A stretch of 64,000 nt of DNA from Bryobacterales bacterium (GCA_016721425.1 JADKID010000012.1:385882-449881), one strand, 5' to 3'. Counted from the stretch's first letter, positions 23,325 to 32,560 are shown. Numbers and translations are program-made. The notes: generated by a model from the letters alone, not told the origin.

Positions 23325-26029
23325 GTAGCGAATGCGACCGCCAGCCGGTCTCCTTCCTTCATCGTCAGCGTCCTCTCCAACCGGACGGCCACAATCTGCG
23401 CGGCGCGCTGCAACTCGTGCGGCAGCGCTTGTCCGTTGAGCTTGGCCGTCGCCGTCCGCGCGGCACCTGGAACGTCAATGAGCTGCACCGGCAGTGTGCC
23501 GTACTCCACTTGGATCAACACGTTCGTGCTCGCAGCCTTTTTCTCCAGCGACACAGTGCCCCACCCCGTGCCCGTAGACCAGAAACAACGGAACGCAGCG
23601 CCGCCCCATTTCGGATGGAGCGAGAAGCTGCCGCGCGCGCCGAAGTACTGGAATCCGCTCAAGGAGAGGACGCCGGACCACGCCGCCATCGCGCGCGCAT
23701 AGTGGTGGCCGCATTCGGCCTCGTCCCACGGATTGCGGCGTTCGCCGTCGTAGCGACGGCGGATGTCGCCAATGCACTCCACGCCCTGCTGCACCATGCC
23801 GGCATCGATCATCGCGATGGCTGCGCTGTATTCAAAGCCCGTCATCACTTCCGCATAGTAGGGAAACGGGATGTGCGGGCGCGTGGCCTTGCCGTAGTCG
23901 CAGATCACCATGGCGGACTCGTCGTTCAGGGCGAACGTGCGCTGCACGCTGTCGTGCTCAAACAGATTCCGTTTGCGGTTGTACTTGTAGATGGACTCCA
24001 GCGTCTTGCGCACCTGCTTCTGATCCAGCAGCGGACCGAGGCCGGCGGCGGTAGCCAGATACTGGCCGACGAGCTGATCCACCAGGCAGCCCTCGCCCAC
24101 CTGATACTCCGGCTGCTCCGTGTTATCGGAACCCATGTCGCTCATCAGCGACGGGGCGATGGAGGCGCGCGGGACGCCCTTGATCTTCTGCACGTAATAC
24201 TCGCCGTTGAAGAGGTTGGCCTCAATCCACTGGCGGCCGCTCAGATACAGGCGGTAGTATTCATCGGCGGAGGCGGCGTCGCCGCACTGGCGGGCGATGG
24301 CTTCGCCGGCGCGCAGCGCGGCCAGATAGTAGATGCCGCATTGCGGGTTGGGCCCGTAGAACTCGACGTCGTAGGTGTTGTGCTGCACGCCTTCCAGCAC
24401 GCCATCGCGATCCGCGTCCCAGCCGCCTGGCACCCAGGCAAACTCGAGCGCCTTCTTCACGCGCGGCCACAGATTGAGCAGCCACTCATTGTCGCCGGAG
24501 AGGCGCCAGTCGTGATGGACCTTGACGATCTGGCCCATCTGGCCATCGGCGGCGGCGTAGCCGGAACGCTTCTTGCCATCGGGTAGAGACTGCCGGAAGT
24601 GCATCGCGCCGGCATCGTCGAGCGAATAGCCGAAGGCCGCCTTGCGCAGCGAGCGCGCCAGCGTGGGGAAGAGGCAGTTGGTGGTGGTCTCGTAGTTCCA
24701 GACGTGCGTGCAGTTGCCGTGGCAGCAGCCGGACTTGTCGTGCACGCCTTCAAAGCCATGGAACTCTCCATCGGCCGTGCGGAAGCAGGTGGTGCTGACG
24801 AGCGTGGAGAGGTTGGCCGAGGCGGCCTCCTTCACGGCGGCGGGCAGCGTGGAGGCGCGCAGCGACGCGGCAAACAAGCGCGTGTATTTCTCCAAGCGCG
24901 GCAGATTGGCGGCGGCATACTCCACGGCTTTCCAGGCGCTGGGGAAACGCTGGCAGTAGTGGTTGCCGATGACGGTGTTTTCGTCACCCTTCGGCGCGGA
25001 CCAGCCGCAGCGGGCGGGCGTGCGGTTGGGATAGCGCCAGGCGAGGATGAAGGTGAAATCGGCCGACGCGCCCGGCGCCAGGGTGCGCGAGAGGCAGACG
25101 GAGCCAACAGCGTTGCGCGCCTCGGGCTCTGGCCCCAGCTCGCCATCGGCCGTGAAGTCGTCCCAGAACAGCATCGGCGAATTCCACCAGCGGCCTTTGG
25201 GCCAGCCGCGCAGCGACGTCACGCGCGGCTCGCCGGTCAGCATCGCGGCCAGAGCGAACTCGCCCTCCAGCGCGTGGCCGGCGGGCAGGTCCGGATTCGT
25301 CATCACGATGCCTTCGAGATTCGAGCCGCGCACGAGTTGATTCAGGCGGCCGTCCGTGCGCAGTTGAGCGGCGCCCTGACGCACGTCCGTGCTGGCGGGA
25401 TTCTCAATGGACCACGCGATGGAGACCTGTGCCGCGGCGCGGCCCGGGTTGGTCACGCGGTAACGCAGGTAGGCAACGGGCAGGCCGGAGTCTTCGGCGT
25501 CGAGCGGGATGAAAGGCGTGAAGGCTTCCAGCGATACCTTGACCGGCAGCCGGGCATCGCGGAAGTCGATGCGGGCCAGCGGAAACTCGCCGGTGAATGT
25601 GGCGGAGGCCAGCCGCGAAAGGCCGGGCGCATTGTTGGAGCCGAGCCCGGAGCTGCCTTCGTAAGGCGGCAGCATGCGCGACTCCAGCACGCGCGCGATG
25701 GGCTTGGCGTTGCCGCTGCGCACCCAGATGGAGGGGAAGGCGTAGTTGGGCGAGTTGCCCTTGTCGGGCCGGTTGAAGATCTCCCAATCGCGCAACTGGC
25801 CGCGGCCGCCCAGGCTGAGGCTACCGGCGCCCACTCCGCCCAGCGGGAAGGCGAGCATGGCCAGATTGCGCCCGGTGAAGACGCGCGGATATTCCTCTGG
25901 CGGAGTCACAGGAGCAGGAGGCGCCGGCGCCGGCGGCAGCGGCTTCTCCACGATGGCAGGCGCCGTGCCGGCCACTGCCACCTGTTGCAGGAATGCGCGC
26001 CGTGCCGGCTGCTTGGGACCGTCGTTCAT
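23321..26029 (-). CDS. Tat-exported GH116 family glycosidase
   Basis: A 902-residue protein starting at ATG 26029, with a twin-arginine leader (ARRAFLQQVAVAG) and a Pro/Ala-rich spacer. The GH116 N-domain shows PLGGVGAGSLSLGGRGQLRDWEIFN. The (alpha/alpha)6 domain shows GCCHGNCTHVWNYE, LWPRVKKALEF, NTYDVEFYGPN and the late ECGHHYARAMAAW. GH116 enzymes are retaining beta-glucosidases, beta-xylosidases or glucosylceramidases. It is coupled to the upstream propeller gene by a 4-bp ATGA overlap, so both are co-expressed. Exact sugar specificity cannot be read. Confidence 0.9.
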   Translation of the reverse strand: MNDGPKQPARRAFLQQVAVAGTAPAIVEKPLPPAPAPPAPVTPPEEYPRVFTGRNLAMLAFPLGGVGAGSLSLGGRGQLRDWEIFNRPDKGNSPNYAFPSIWVRSGNAKPIARVLESRMLPPYEGSSGLGSNNAPGLSRLASATFTGEFPLARIDFRDARLPVKVSLEAFTPFIPLDAEDSGLPVAYLRYRVTNPGRAAAQVSIAWSIENPASTDVRQGAAQLRTDGRLNQLVRGSNLEGIVMTNPDLPAGHALEGEFALAAMLTGEPRVTSLRGWPKGRWWNSPMLFWDDFTADGELGPEPEARNAVGSVCLSRTLAPGASADFTFILAWRYPNRTPARCGWSAPKGDENTVIGNHYCQRFPSAWKAVEYAAANLPRLEKYTRLFAASLRASTLPAAVKEAASANLSTLVSTTCFRTADGEFHGFEGVHDKSGCCHGNCTHVWNYETTTNCLFPTLARSLRKAAFGYSLDDAGAMHFRQSLPDGKKRSGYAAADGQMGQIVKVHHDWRLSGDNEWLLNLWPRVKKALEFAWVPGGWDADRDGVLEGVQHNTYDVEFYGPNPQCGIYYLAALRAGEAIARQCGDAASADEYYRLYLSGRQWIEANLFNGEYYVQKIKGVPRASIAPSLMSDMGSDNTEQPEYQVGEGCLVDQLVGQYLATAAGLGPLLDQKQVRKTLESIYKYNRKRNLFEHDSVQRTFALNDESAMVICDYGKATRPHIPFPYYAEVMTGFEYSAAIAMIDAGMVQQGVECIGDIRRRYDGERRNPWDEAECGHHYARAMAAWSGVLSLSGFQYFGARGSFSLHPKWGGAAFRCFWSTGTGWGTVSLEKKAASTNVLIQVEYGTLPVQLIDVPGAARTATAKLNGQALPHELQRAAQIVAVRLERTLTMKEGDRLAVAFAT

Positions 26030-27042
26030 TGGGGGATACCTCGTGAAAGAGCTACGGAGATGCCGCGCGTGTTGTCCTTCGCGACGGCGCAGTAGAAATG
26101 ATAAAGCACGCCGCGGTGCGTCACAATCGACGGCTTGTGCGCGTAGCGTTCGTCGATGGCGCCCGGCGCGCCGACATCGATCGAGACGCCGTCGCACTTC
26201 TCGAAGTGCAGCAGATCCGGCCCGATGGCGAGCAGGTCGCGGGCGACGCCTTTGCGATCGAGACCGAAGTAGAACATGGCCCACTGTTTGCCGTATTTCA
26301 ACACGCACGGGTCGCTGGCGAACTTCTCGTCGGGGCTGCCGGCTGGACCGTTGCGCAGCAGCGGGCTGCCAGGGAACCGCGTCCACGTTTTCAGGTCGCG
26401 CGAAGTGGCGACACCGGTCTGCTCATGCCACGACTTTTCTGCCGTTTTTGCGTTGTAGAAGAGGTAAAACGTGTCATTTTCGTGCACTAAACAGGGCTTG
26501 TAGAGGCCTCCACGCTCCCATTCAGCGCCATCTTCGGCGCGCAGGATGGGCGGATCGAGCTGCCACTTGCGCAGATCGGTGGACCAGCAGAGTCCGATGA
26601 CGGCGGGGCCCTGCTCGTAGCCGGCGTTCGGGTAGGCGTGATAGACGCCAAGGAAGCGGCCGTTGAACTTCTTGAGCTCGCCTTTGGCTCGGATGTCGTT
26701 TTCGCGCACGATCCAGTTGAGCGCCACGTTGTAGCGGAAGAGCTCGCTTTTGGGATCGCGGCCGAGGATGAGTCCTTCGGGTTTCCAATCCAGCAGGTTG
26801 GCGGATGACGCGAGGCCCGTCTGGTAGCCGGTGCCATCGAAGGCGACGAAGGTCATGTGGAAACGGCCGGCATGATGGAAGACGAAGGGGCAATCGACGG
26901 CCTTTTCATCGAACGCGCCGGGCTTTCCGGAAGCAGCGACAACGAGGCGATTTACTTTGAACGGAGTGCGGAGACCGGCGGGGATCTCGCGGGACTGCGA
27001 CGGGGCGAGCGCGGCGGCGAGGAAGTGGCGGCGATTCATCAT
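26026..27042 (-). CDS. Exported beta-propeller glycoside-hydrolase-like protein
   Basis: A 338-residue protein with a Tat-like start (MNRRHFLAAALAPS). Propeller features include VDCPFVFHHAGRFHMTFVAFDG, WERGGLYKPCLVHENDTFYLFYNAK, FASDPCVLKYGKQWAMFYFG and HKPSIVTHRGVLYHFYCA. The repeated P-x-V/C followed by x-W/F-Y-FY pattern is that of GH43/GH130-like folds. It is the first gene of a two-gene unit with GH116 and could release or trim the substrate used by it. The identity of the catalytic acids is not certain. Confidence 0.8.
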   Translation of the reverse strand: MMNRRHFLAAALAPSQSREIPAGLRTPFKVNRLVVAASGKPGAFDEKAVDCPFVFHHAGRFHMTFVAFDGTGYQTGLASSANLLDWKPEGLILGRDPKSELFRYNVALNWIVRENDIRAKGELKKFNGRFLGVYHAYPNAGYEQGPAVIGLCWSTDLRKWQLDPPILRAEDGAEWERGGLYKPCLVHENDTFYLFYNAKTAEKSWHEQTGVATSRDLKTWTRFPGSPLLRNGPAGSPDEKFASDPCVLKYGKQWAMFYFGLDRKGVARDLLAIGPDLLHFEKCDGVSIDVGAPGAIDERYAHKPSIVTHRGVLYHFYCAVAKDNTRGISVALSRGIPQ

Positions 27043-27058
27043 GCACTAGCATAAGGAA

Positions 27059-27697
27059 ATGCTTCCCCTCATGGCGTTCCTTCTGTTGTGGCTCCAGCCG
27101 CCGCAGGAGTCCGGCGATTTTCTGCCTACCGATCTGGTGGAGGTGGTGACACTGGATGCGAGCGTGAAGCTCGATATCCGCTATGCCTCGACGAACAACT
27201 TCCTGGGGCGGCCCTTCTACCAGCAGGCCCGCGCGTTTTTGCAGCGCCCGGCGGCGGAGGCGTTGGTGCGGGCGCACAAGCGATTGGAGAAAGACGGCCA
27301 CGGCATTCTGGTGCACGACGGCTACCGGCCGTGGTCGGTGACGAAGGCGTTCTGGGACGCGACGCCGGCGAACAAGAAGGACTTCGTGGCGGACCCGGCA
27401 AAGGGCTCGCGGCACAACCGCGGCTGCGCGGCGGATATCACTCTGTATGACCGGCGGACGGGGCGCGTGGTGGAGATGACGAGCGGGTATGACGAGATGA
27501 CGGAACGCGCGTATCCGGACTACCAGGGCGGGACGGCGGAGCAACGGCGGCTGCGCGATCTATTGCGGGCTGCAATGGAAGCCGAGGGCTACATGGTCTT
27601 CGAGTACGAGTGGTGGCACTTCGACTACAAAGACTGGCGGCGCTACCGCATCGGCACTCTCAACTTTGAGGCTTTGCCGCCGGCGCGGCCACGCTGA
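27059..27697 (+). CDS. D-alanyl-D-alanine dipeptidase (VanX/DdpX family)
   Basis: A 212-residue zinc peptidase with a short hydrophobic N-terminus (likely signal peptide). The VanX zinc ligands are at matching positions: His119 and Asp126 in SRHNRGCAADI, and Glu184 with His187 in EWWHF. Arg90 in DGYRPW matches the catalytic Arg. It splits D-Ala-D-Ala or related dipeptides from peptidoglycan turnover. No vanHA genes are nearby, so a recycling role is more likely than glycopeptide resistance. The 3' end overlaps the convergent malQ by 38 bp. Confidence 0.92.
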   Translation: MLPLMAFLLLWLQPPQESGDFLPTDLVEVVTLDASVKLDIRYASTNNFLGRPFYQQARAFLQRPAAEALVRAHKRLEKDGHGILVHDGYRPWSVTKAFWDATPANKKDFVADPAKGSRHNRGCAADITLYDRRTGRVVEMTSGYDEMTERAYPDYQGGTAEQRRLRDLLRAAMEAEGYMVFEYEWWHFDYKDWRRYRIGTLNFEALPPARPR

Positions 27698-29909
27698 CGC
27701 GGCCGGTACGCTCGAGCCAGGTGCGGAACATCAGGGCGAAGTTGGCGACGTCCTGGGACGTTTGCAGATCCTCGATGGAGTAGCGCATTTTGCGCTTCCA
27801 GTTGGGATACTGCCAGGTGGTGCCGGGCAGGTTCTGCTGATCGGGTTCCTTGGTGAGGTCCTCCTGGTTGAGGAGCATCAGTAGCGACGGCGTGCGGACG
27901 AGGTAGCCGATGACGGCGTTGTGGAGCTCGCCGGTGAGCTCGGTCCAATCGGCGGCCTCGCGGGGGAAGCTTGGCTCGAGCAGGCCTTCGCGAATGAGAG
28001 CCTCGATCATCTTGAGCTTCTCTTCGCGGCGCTCGGCGATCTGGCGCCGGTAGAAGGCATCGTCGGTGAGCAATCCGGCGGCACGGCGCGCCTCGATATC
28101 GCGGCCGGCCCAGAAGCCGGCGATGGTGGGCAGGTCGTGCGTGGTGGAGGAGACGAGCGCGTTGCGCGGATACTCGGCGGGCGGCAGCGGGCGGCCGTCG
28201 TGGCCCTTCTCAAAGTAGAAGAGCTTGTAACGGAGCATGCCGTAGTGCTCCATGGCTCCGCGGAGCGCATCGGGCACGGTGCCGAGGTCCTCGCCGACGA
28301 CGAGGAAGTGGCCGCGGAGGCTTTCGAGGGCGAGGATGCGGAGGAGGTCCTGCCAGCGCTCGTTGACGTAGGTGCCGTGGGCGGCGGTGAGGCCATCGGG
28401 GATCCAGAAGAGCCGGAAGAAGCGCATGACGTGATCGATCCGCAGGGCGCCGCCGTGGCGGGCGTTTTTGCGGATGGTCTCGACGAAGAGGCGGTAGCCG
28501 TTGTCGCGATGGGTGGCGGAGTTGGGCGGCGGGAAGGCCCAATCCTGCCCTTCGGGGGCGAAGTCATCGGGCGGCGAGCCGACGCGGCAGCCGTCAACGA
28601 AGAAGGGGCGGTAGGCCCAGAGATCGGAGCCGCAGCGATCGGTGGCGAGGGCGACGTCGTGGTAGAGCCCGATGGGCATGCCGAGGGCGCGGGCTTCCTT
28701 CTGAACGGTGTCGAGCTGGAGATCGATCTGCCACTGGACCCACTTGTGGAAGAGGACGCGGCGCCAGTGGCGCTGGGCAAACTCGTGGGTCTGGGCGGAT
28801 TCGGGATCGCGGAATTCGGCGGGCCAATCGGGCCAGATCCAGAGGTCGCGATTCTGCGTGTGGAGGACTTCGTCGAGGGCGCAGTAGGTGGCGAAGCGAT
28901 CGAGCAGATCGCCCTCGGCGGCGGCCCATTTGCGGAAGGCACGGGCACGGGTGGTGGCGGGGGTCCACTCCTCGCGCAGGAAGCGGCGGAAGGAGAGGCG
29001 GAGGATGCCGCGCTTGAGGCGCATGACGCGCTGGTAGGCGACCTGATCGGCTCCGCGGAGCTCGGCCAGCTCGGCCTGGAAGCGGGCGCCGGCGACGATG
29101 CGGCGGGCGGGCTCGCAGAGCTGGAAGTCCTCGATGAGCTCGATATCGAGGTAGAGCGGATTGCGGTAGTAGGACGAGAGCGGGAGATAGGGGCTGGTGT
29201 TGTAGGGCTCGCGGTTGTGGAGAGCGTGGAGCGGGTTGAGGGCGACGAAGCCGGCGCCGAGGGAGTGGGCCACCCAAGCGGTGAGGGCGGCGAGATCGGT
29301 GAAGTCGCCGGCGCCCCAGTTGCGCTGGGAGCGGAGGCCGTACAGGCTGACGGCGAGGCCGGCGGCGCGGCCCCCGGTGCGGAGCTGTTCGGGGAGCCAG
29401 GCGCGCTCGGGCGCGACGATGATCCGCTGGTTGGCGCGGACTTCGTCGCAGCCGGGGGCTTTCAGGACGATTTCGAGATCGTGGTAGCCGAGGCGGAGGG
29501 GGACGGGGAGCGGGAGGATGCGGGCCGCGGGGTTGCCGGGAACGGTGCGGAGGACGGAGAGGGGCAGGTCCCGGCGCTCGGCCCAGCCGTCTTCCCAATA
29601 GAGCGCGAGGGCGATTGCCGTATCCGGGCCGCAGTTGGCGGGGAGGCGCAGGGTGACGTGCGGGGCGGGCTCTTCGACGCTGAGAACGGCCACGGGGTCC
29701 AGCGGTTGCTGCGCGAGGCGCTGCTGGTGCTGCGCGACGGAGGCTGCCAGAGCGTCCGGCGATGACGTATCGAAACAGAACGACGACAGGATGGCGAGGA
29801 TGGCCGGCTCTTCGGTGACGTGGTGGCGGCCCCAGATGTCCCAGTATTCCGTATCGATGCCGTATTCCAGGCAGAGAGGTGGCAGGAGTTCCGCGAAGGA
29901 GATTGTCAT
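27660..29909 (-). CDS. malQ: 4-alpha-glucanotransferase (GH77, amylomaltase)
   Basis: A 749-residue protein of the long MalQ type. A ~150-residue N-terminal extension precedes the GH77 barrel, which begins near AAGLAVSLYGLRSQRNWGAGDF. Conserved elements are NPLHALHNREPYNTSPYLPLSS, the nucleophile region LRIDHVMRFFRLFWIP, acid/base VVGEDLGTVPD, and STTHDLPTIAGFW. It disproportionates maltodextrins in the cytoplasm. Start ATG at 29909; the divergent nuoB starts 53 bp away. Confidence 0.93.
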   Translation of the reverse strand: MTISFAELLPPLCLEYGIDTEYWDIWGRHHVTEEPAILAILSSFCFDTSSPDALAASVAQHQQRLAQQPLDPVAVLSVEEPAPHVTLRLPANCGPDTAIALALYWEDGWAERRDLPLSVLRTVPGNPAARILPLPVPLRLGYHDLEIVLKAPGCDEVRANQRIIVAPERAWLPEQLRTGGRAAGLAVSLYGLRSQRNWGAGDFTDLAALTAWVAHSLGAGFVALNPLHALHNREPYNTSPYLPLSSYYRNPLYLDIELIEDFQLCEPARRIVAGARFQAELAELRGADQVAYQRVMRLKRGILRLSFRRFLREEWTPATTRARAFRKWAAAEGDLLDRFATYCALDEVLHTQNRDLWIWPDWPAEFRDPESAQTHEFAQRHWRRVLFHKWVQWQIDLQLDTVQKEARALGMPIGLYHDVALATDRCGSDLWAYRPFFVDGCRVGSPPDDFAPEGQDWAFPPPNSATHRDNGYRLFVETIRKNARHGGALRIDHVMRFFRLFWIPDGLTAAHGTYVNERWQDLLRILALESLRGHFLVVGEDLGTVPDALRGAMEHYGMLRYKLFYFEKGHDGRPLPPAEYPRNALVSSTTHDLPTIAGFWAGRDIEARRAAGLLTDDAFYRRQIAERREEKLKMIEALIREGLLEPSFPREAADWTELTGELHNAVIGYLVRTPSLLMLLNQEDLTKEPDQQNLPGTTWQYPNWKRKMRYSIEDLQTSQDVANFALMFRTWLERTGRVSVAAPAAKPQS

Positions 29910-29962
29910 GGACTCCTTCTATTCTATCCGGCGCGGCATGGGATAATCTGTTGAGAGGGGAC

Positions 29963-30526
29963 ATGGAAAACAAAATCCGCGAGAATCAGATCCAACTCGG
30001 CGAACCACCGGCCGGGCTCTTCGACCACATCGACAACGAGATCCTGCCCGGCGCCAATGAGGGCATCCTGTTGACGACGGTGGACAGCCTGATCAACTGG
30101 GGCCGCAAGAATTCGATCTGGCCGATGACGTTTGGGCTGGCCTGTTGCGCGATTGAGATGATGGCGATGAGCGCCTCGCGGTTTGACATTGCGCGGTTTG
30201 GGGCCGAGGTGTTTCGCGGGAGTCCCCGGCAATCGGATTTGATGATTATTGCAGGCCGTGTCTCGAACAAGATGGCGCCGGTGATCCGGCAGTTGTACCA
30301 GCAGATGCCGGAGCCGCGCTGGGTGATCTCGATGGGCGCGTGCGCGACCTCGACGGGCGTGTTCAGCAACTATGCTCTGATCCCGGTGAACCAGGTGATT
30401 CCGGTGGATGTGTACGTGCCGGGCTGTCCGCCGCGGCCGGAGCAGTTGATCTACGCGATCACGATGTTGCAGGACAAGATCCAGGCGTCGCGCGGGACGA
30501 CGATGGATGTTTTGAATTTGTCGTAG
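29963..30526 (+). CDS. nuoB: NADH-quinone oxidoreductase subunit B, isolated
   Basis: A 187-residue complex I subunit B with the N2 cluster ligands Cys61, Cys62 (LACCAIEM), Cys127 (MGACATS) and Cys155 (VPGCPPRPE). The ATG at 29963 follows GAGAGGGG. No other nuo gene is adjacent: upstream is the divergent malQ, downstream is an unknown secreted protein. It may be an extra paralogue or a hydrogenase-related small subunit, but the sequence reads as standard NuoB. A copy of codons 109-148 lies 2.15 kb downstream at 32441-32560. Confidence 0.92.
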   Translation: MENKIRENQIQLGEPPAGLFDHIDNEILPGANEGILLTTVDSLINWGRKNSIWPMTFGLACCAIEMMAMSASRFDIARFGAEVFRGSPRQSDLMIIAGRVSNKMAPVIRQLYQQMPEPRWVISMGACATSTGVFSNYALIPVNQVIPVDVYVPGCPPRPEQLIYAITMLQDKIQASRGTTMDVLNLS

Positions 30527-30603
30527 CGGGTGGGTGGGGGGCGGCTGGGTGGTAGCCGGAGAGATCCGGAACCTCAGGCCCGCCGTGGTGTCAAAAGGAA
30601 GGA

Positions 30604-31287
30604 ATGAGACGTGTCGCCTTGGTCGCGCTTGCCTTCCTCAGCCCTTGCTTCGGGCAGCGAACATCCCAGCCGGTTACCTCTCCGCTGATTGACCGCACAA
30701 AACCCACCGTTTACCTGACGTACCAGCGATCTGAGCGGCTGACGCCAAAGGCCACCCATGCCGCTACGGATGTGATCTGGCTGGAGCTACGGAACAACAC
30801 CCGATGGCGGATCATCAAGGCGATACTACCCAACCCGTCCGGTAACTCCGACTGGTGCTACGAGGTTGTGACCGACGACAATTGCCGCACGCACTTATAC
30901 CCCAATATAGGCAACTGTAGCGGTTTCTATGGCTTTCAGGTTGTAGAGCCAGGCCAGAGTATTTCTGCCGCCGTGCCGGCAGGAGATCTCAGCCGCGGAC
31001 TAGCTATCGAGACTAAGTTCAGTTTTGAGTGGGAACCGGACTCGCGAGTCAGGCATTCGGTCTGGTTGGGACACTCTGATTTGCCGAGTCAGGTGAAACA
31101 GACTATTGCGACCCTTGTAGGAGTTCCTCTTCCCCGCAACGAGTGCAACGCCGCCTCTGACCTGACGCCACTGCCTGATCCACAGTCGATGACGCCCGTG
31201 CTGAGGCAGATACTCCACCCGCTCTCGGGCGCGGCAATGTCATCCGGCCCGCCGAAGGATGCCCCGCCGAAGCGGAAGGAAGAGTGA
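30604..31287 (+). CDS. Unknown exported protein
   Basis: A 227-residue protein beginning at an ATG after AAAAGGAAGGA. Signal peptide ~1-18 (VALVALAFLSPCFGQ). The body is beta-rich with three cysteines in ~75 residues (DWCYE, DNCRT, GNCSGF), possibly disulfide-bonded, and a Pro/Lys-rich tail ending PPKRKEE. I recognise no family. It lies in a run of poorly conserved genes between nuoB and its fragment copy. Confidence 0.7.
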   Translation: MRRVALVALAFLSPCFGQRTSQPVTSPLIDRTKPTVYLTYQRSERLTPKATHAATDVIWLELRNNTRWRIIKAILPNPSGNSDWCYEVVTDDNCRTHLYPNIGNCSGFYGFQVVEPGQSISAAVPAGDLSRGLAIETKFSFEWEPDSRVRHSVWLGHSDLPSQVKQTIATLVGVPLPRNECNAASDLTPLPDPQSMTPVLRQILHPLSGAAMSSGPPKDAPPKRKEE

Positions 31288-31502
31288 CAGACTTCCGTTG
31301 CGATCTACTGTCGGCGACGAGGCGTCTCGGAATGCAGCGGGCAAGAATCAGAGACTTGGAAACGGGCGATCTGCGGTCGGCGCTTCCAGCGGCCTCGGCG
31401 GTGATCGCAACTGCCGTTTCAGGCGACGCTGCTTCACCGCCACAGGCCGCCCACACGTGCACTAACGGCGCGCCAGTGCGGTCTAATGTCCACAGAACTC
31501 AC

Positions 31503-32282
31503 ATGGCAAGAATGATCGCGCTAGCGCTACTTTCGATTGCCGCAATGTCTCAGACGATCCAGCCCGCTGCGTCCGGTGGCCGGATCCAAGGGCGTGTGGC
31601 CGGCGTAAGCGGAGGAGCAATTGCGGCGGTGATCCGGATCATTCCAACTGGTTCCGATGTGGTCGTTCTGCGCGTGCGCGGCGAGCAGAACGGTATGTTC
31701 CGAACCGAGCCTTTGCCGGCAGGGTCCTACACCGTAACGGCGTGGTCCCAGGGTTTTCGCCGGCGCGAGCTAACAGGGGTCGCCGTGCGTCACGAGGCGG
31801 AGACCAATCTCGGCGATATCCTTCTGGACATTTCGGGATGCGATGCGCCCGGCGTGATGTGTGACTCCTTTGGGTTGACAGCTCCTAACCCGGAGAAAAC
31901 CGTTACGTCGAGCGGGTATCTCCGCCTGAAACTGGCGTGCGGCGCGGACTTTGAGACCGGAGGCAAGGTGCACTGCCCTGAAACAGTGGCCGGCCAAGAG
32001 CAAGCCCCGCTCAAGGGGGTCGATCTCCAGTTCGAGAAAAACGGCGTCCATCTCTCGCTGGCCGCCGTAGACGGGGCCAGCCTCTCTCGACCAATCTCTT
32101 CGGGTTTTGACTGTCACGGCGCCAAGTTCGGTGAGGACAAGCTCCGCATCGAGACGCTCGGAATGGGAGTCGACTTTTGTGTGAGGACGAAGCGAGGTGC
32201 GATGTCGCACGTGTTCTTCACCAATGACGTTGACAGGCAAGACACCGAGATCGTGCTCTGGCATGTGACCCGGAAACGTTGA
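31503..32282 (+). CDS. Exported protein with carboxypeptidase-regulatory-like domain
   Basis: A 259-residue protein. The ATG at 31503 starts a signal peptide (MARMIALALLSIAAMSQ). Residues ~25-110 form a CarboxypepD_reg-like beta sandwich (GRIQGRVAGVSGGAIAAV, GMFRTEPLPAGSYTVTAWSQGF, LGDILLDI). The C-terminal half has six cysteines and no known motif. Frame is open upstream to 31284 but without signal peptide or family sense. Such proteins are common in acidobacteria; function unknown. Confidence 0.7.
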   Translation: MARMIALALLSIAAMSQTIQPAASGGRIQGRVAGVSGGAIAAVIRIIPTGSDVVVLRVRGEQNGMFRTEPLPAGSYTVTAWSQGFRRRELTGVAVRHEAETNLGDILLDISGCDAPGVMCDSFGLTAPNPEKTVTSSGYLRLKLACGADFETGGKVHCPETVAGQEQAPLKGVDLQFEKNGVHLSLAAVDGASLSRPISSGFDCHGAKFGEDKLRIETLGMGVDFCVRTKRGAMSHVFFTNDVDRQDTEIVLWHVTRKR

Positions 32283-32440
32283 CCGGATGCTCGCGGCAGA
32301 ACCGGGAATCAGCAACCGACGGGCCGTGGGGACTTGGTGGGTGGCGAGTCAGATCCGATCAGCCGGCCAGAAACCGCCGATACCGGAAACGACCGGAACC
32401 CCAAACCTCCGGGCGCGCCGCTCCAGCCTGACGGATCGTG

Positions 32441-32560
32441 CGGCAGTTGAACCAGCAGATGCCGGAACCGCAGGGGGGGATCTCGCTGAGGGCGTGCGCG
32501 ACTCGGACGAGAGCGTCTTCCGACTATGCATTGATCCCGGTCAATCCGGTGATCCCGGTT
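32441..32560 (+). pseudogene. Displaced internal fragment of nuoB
   Basis: Forty codons align in frame and without gaps to nuoB codons 109-148 (30287-30406). By hand count 28 of 40 residues and 93 of 120 bases are identical. Shared stretches include QQMPEP, ACAT and YALIPVN. The flanks do not continue the similarity. The cluster-ligand Cys is kept, but the rest of NuoB is absent, so it cannot be functional as NuoB. Confidence 0.75.

Noticed and set aside
24599..26095. 498-codon plus-strand open frame
   Set aside because: Antisense to GH116; low-complexity composition.
27059..27697. VanX-type gene as vancomycin resistance
   Set aside because: No vanH, vanA-type ligase or VanRS genes nearby; a peptidoglycan recycling role is more likely.
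27921..29765. 614-codon plus-strand open frame
   Set aside because: Antisense to malQ, Gly/Glu/Ala-rich low complexity; no ribosome site.
31284..31502. Upstream extension of the carboxypeptidase-regulatory-like gene
   Set aside because: The extension would bury the signal peptide and shows no family resemblance; ATG 31503 is preferred.
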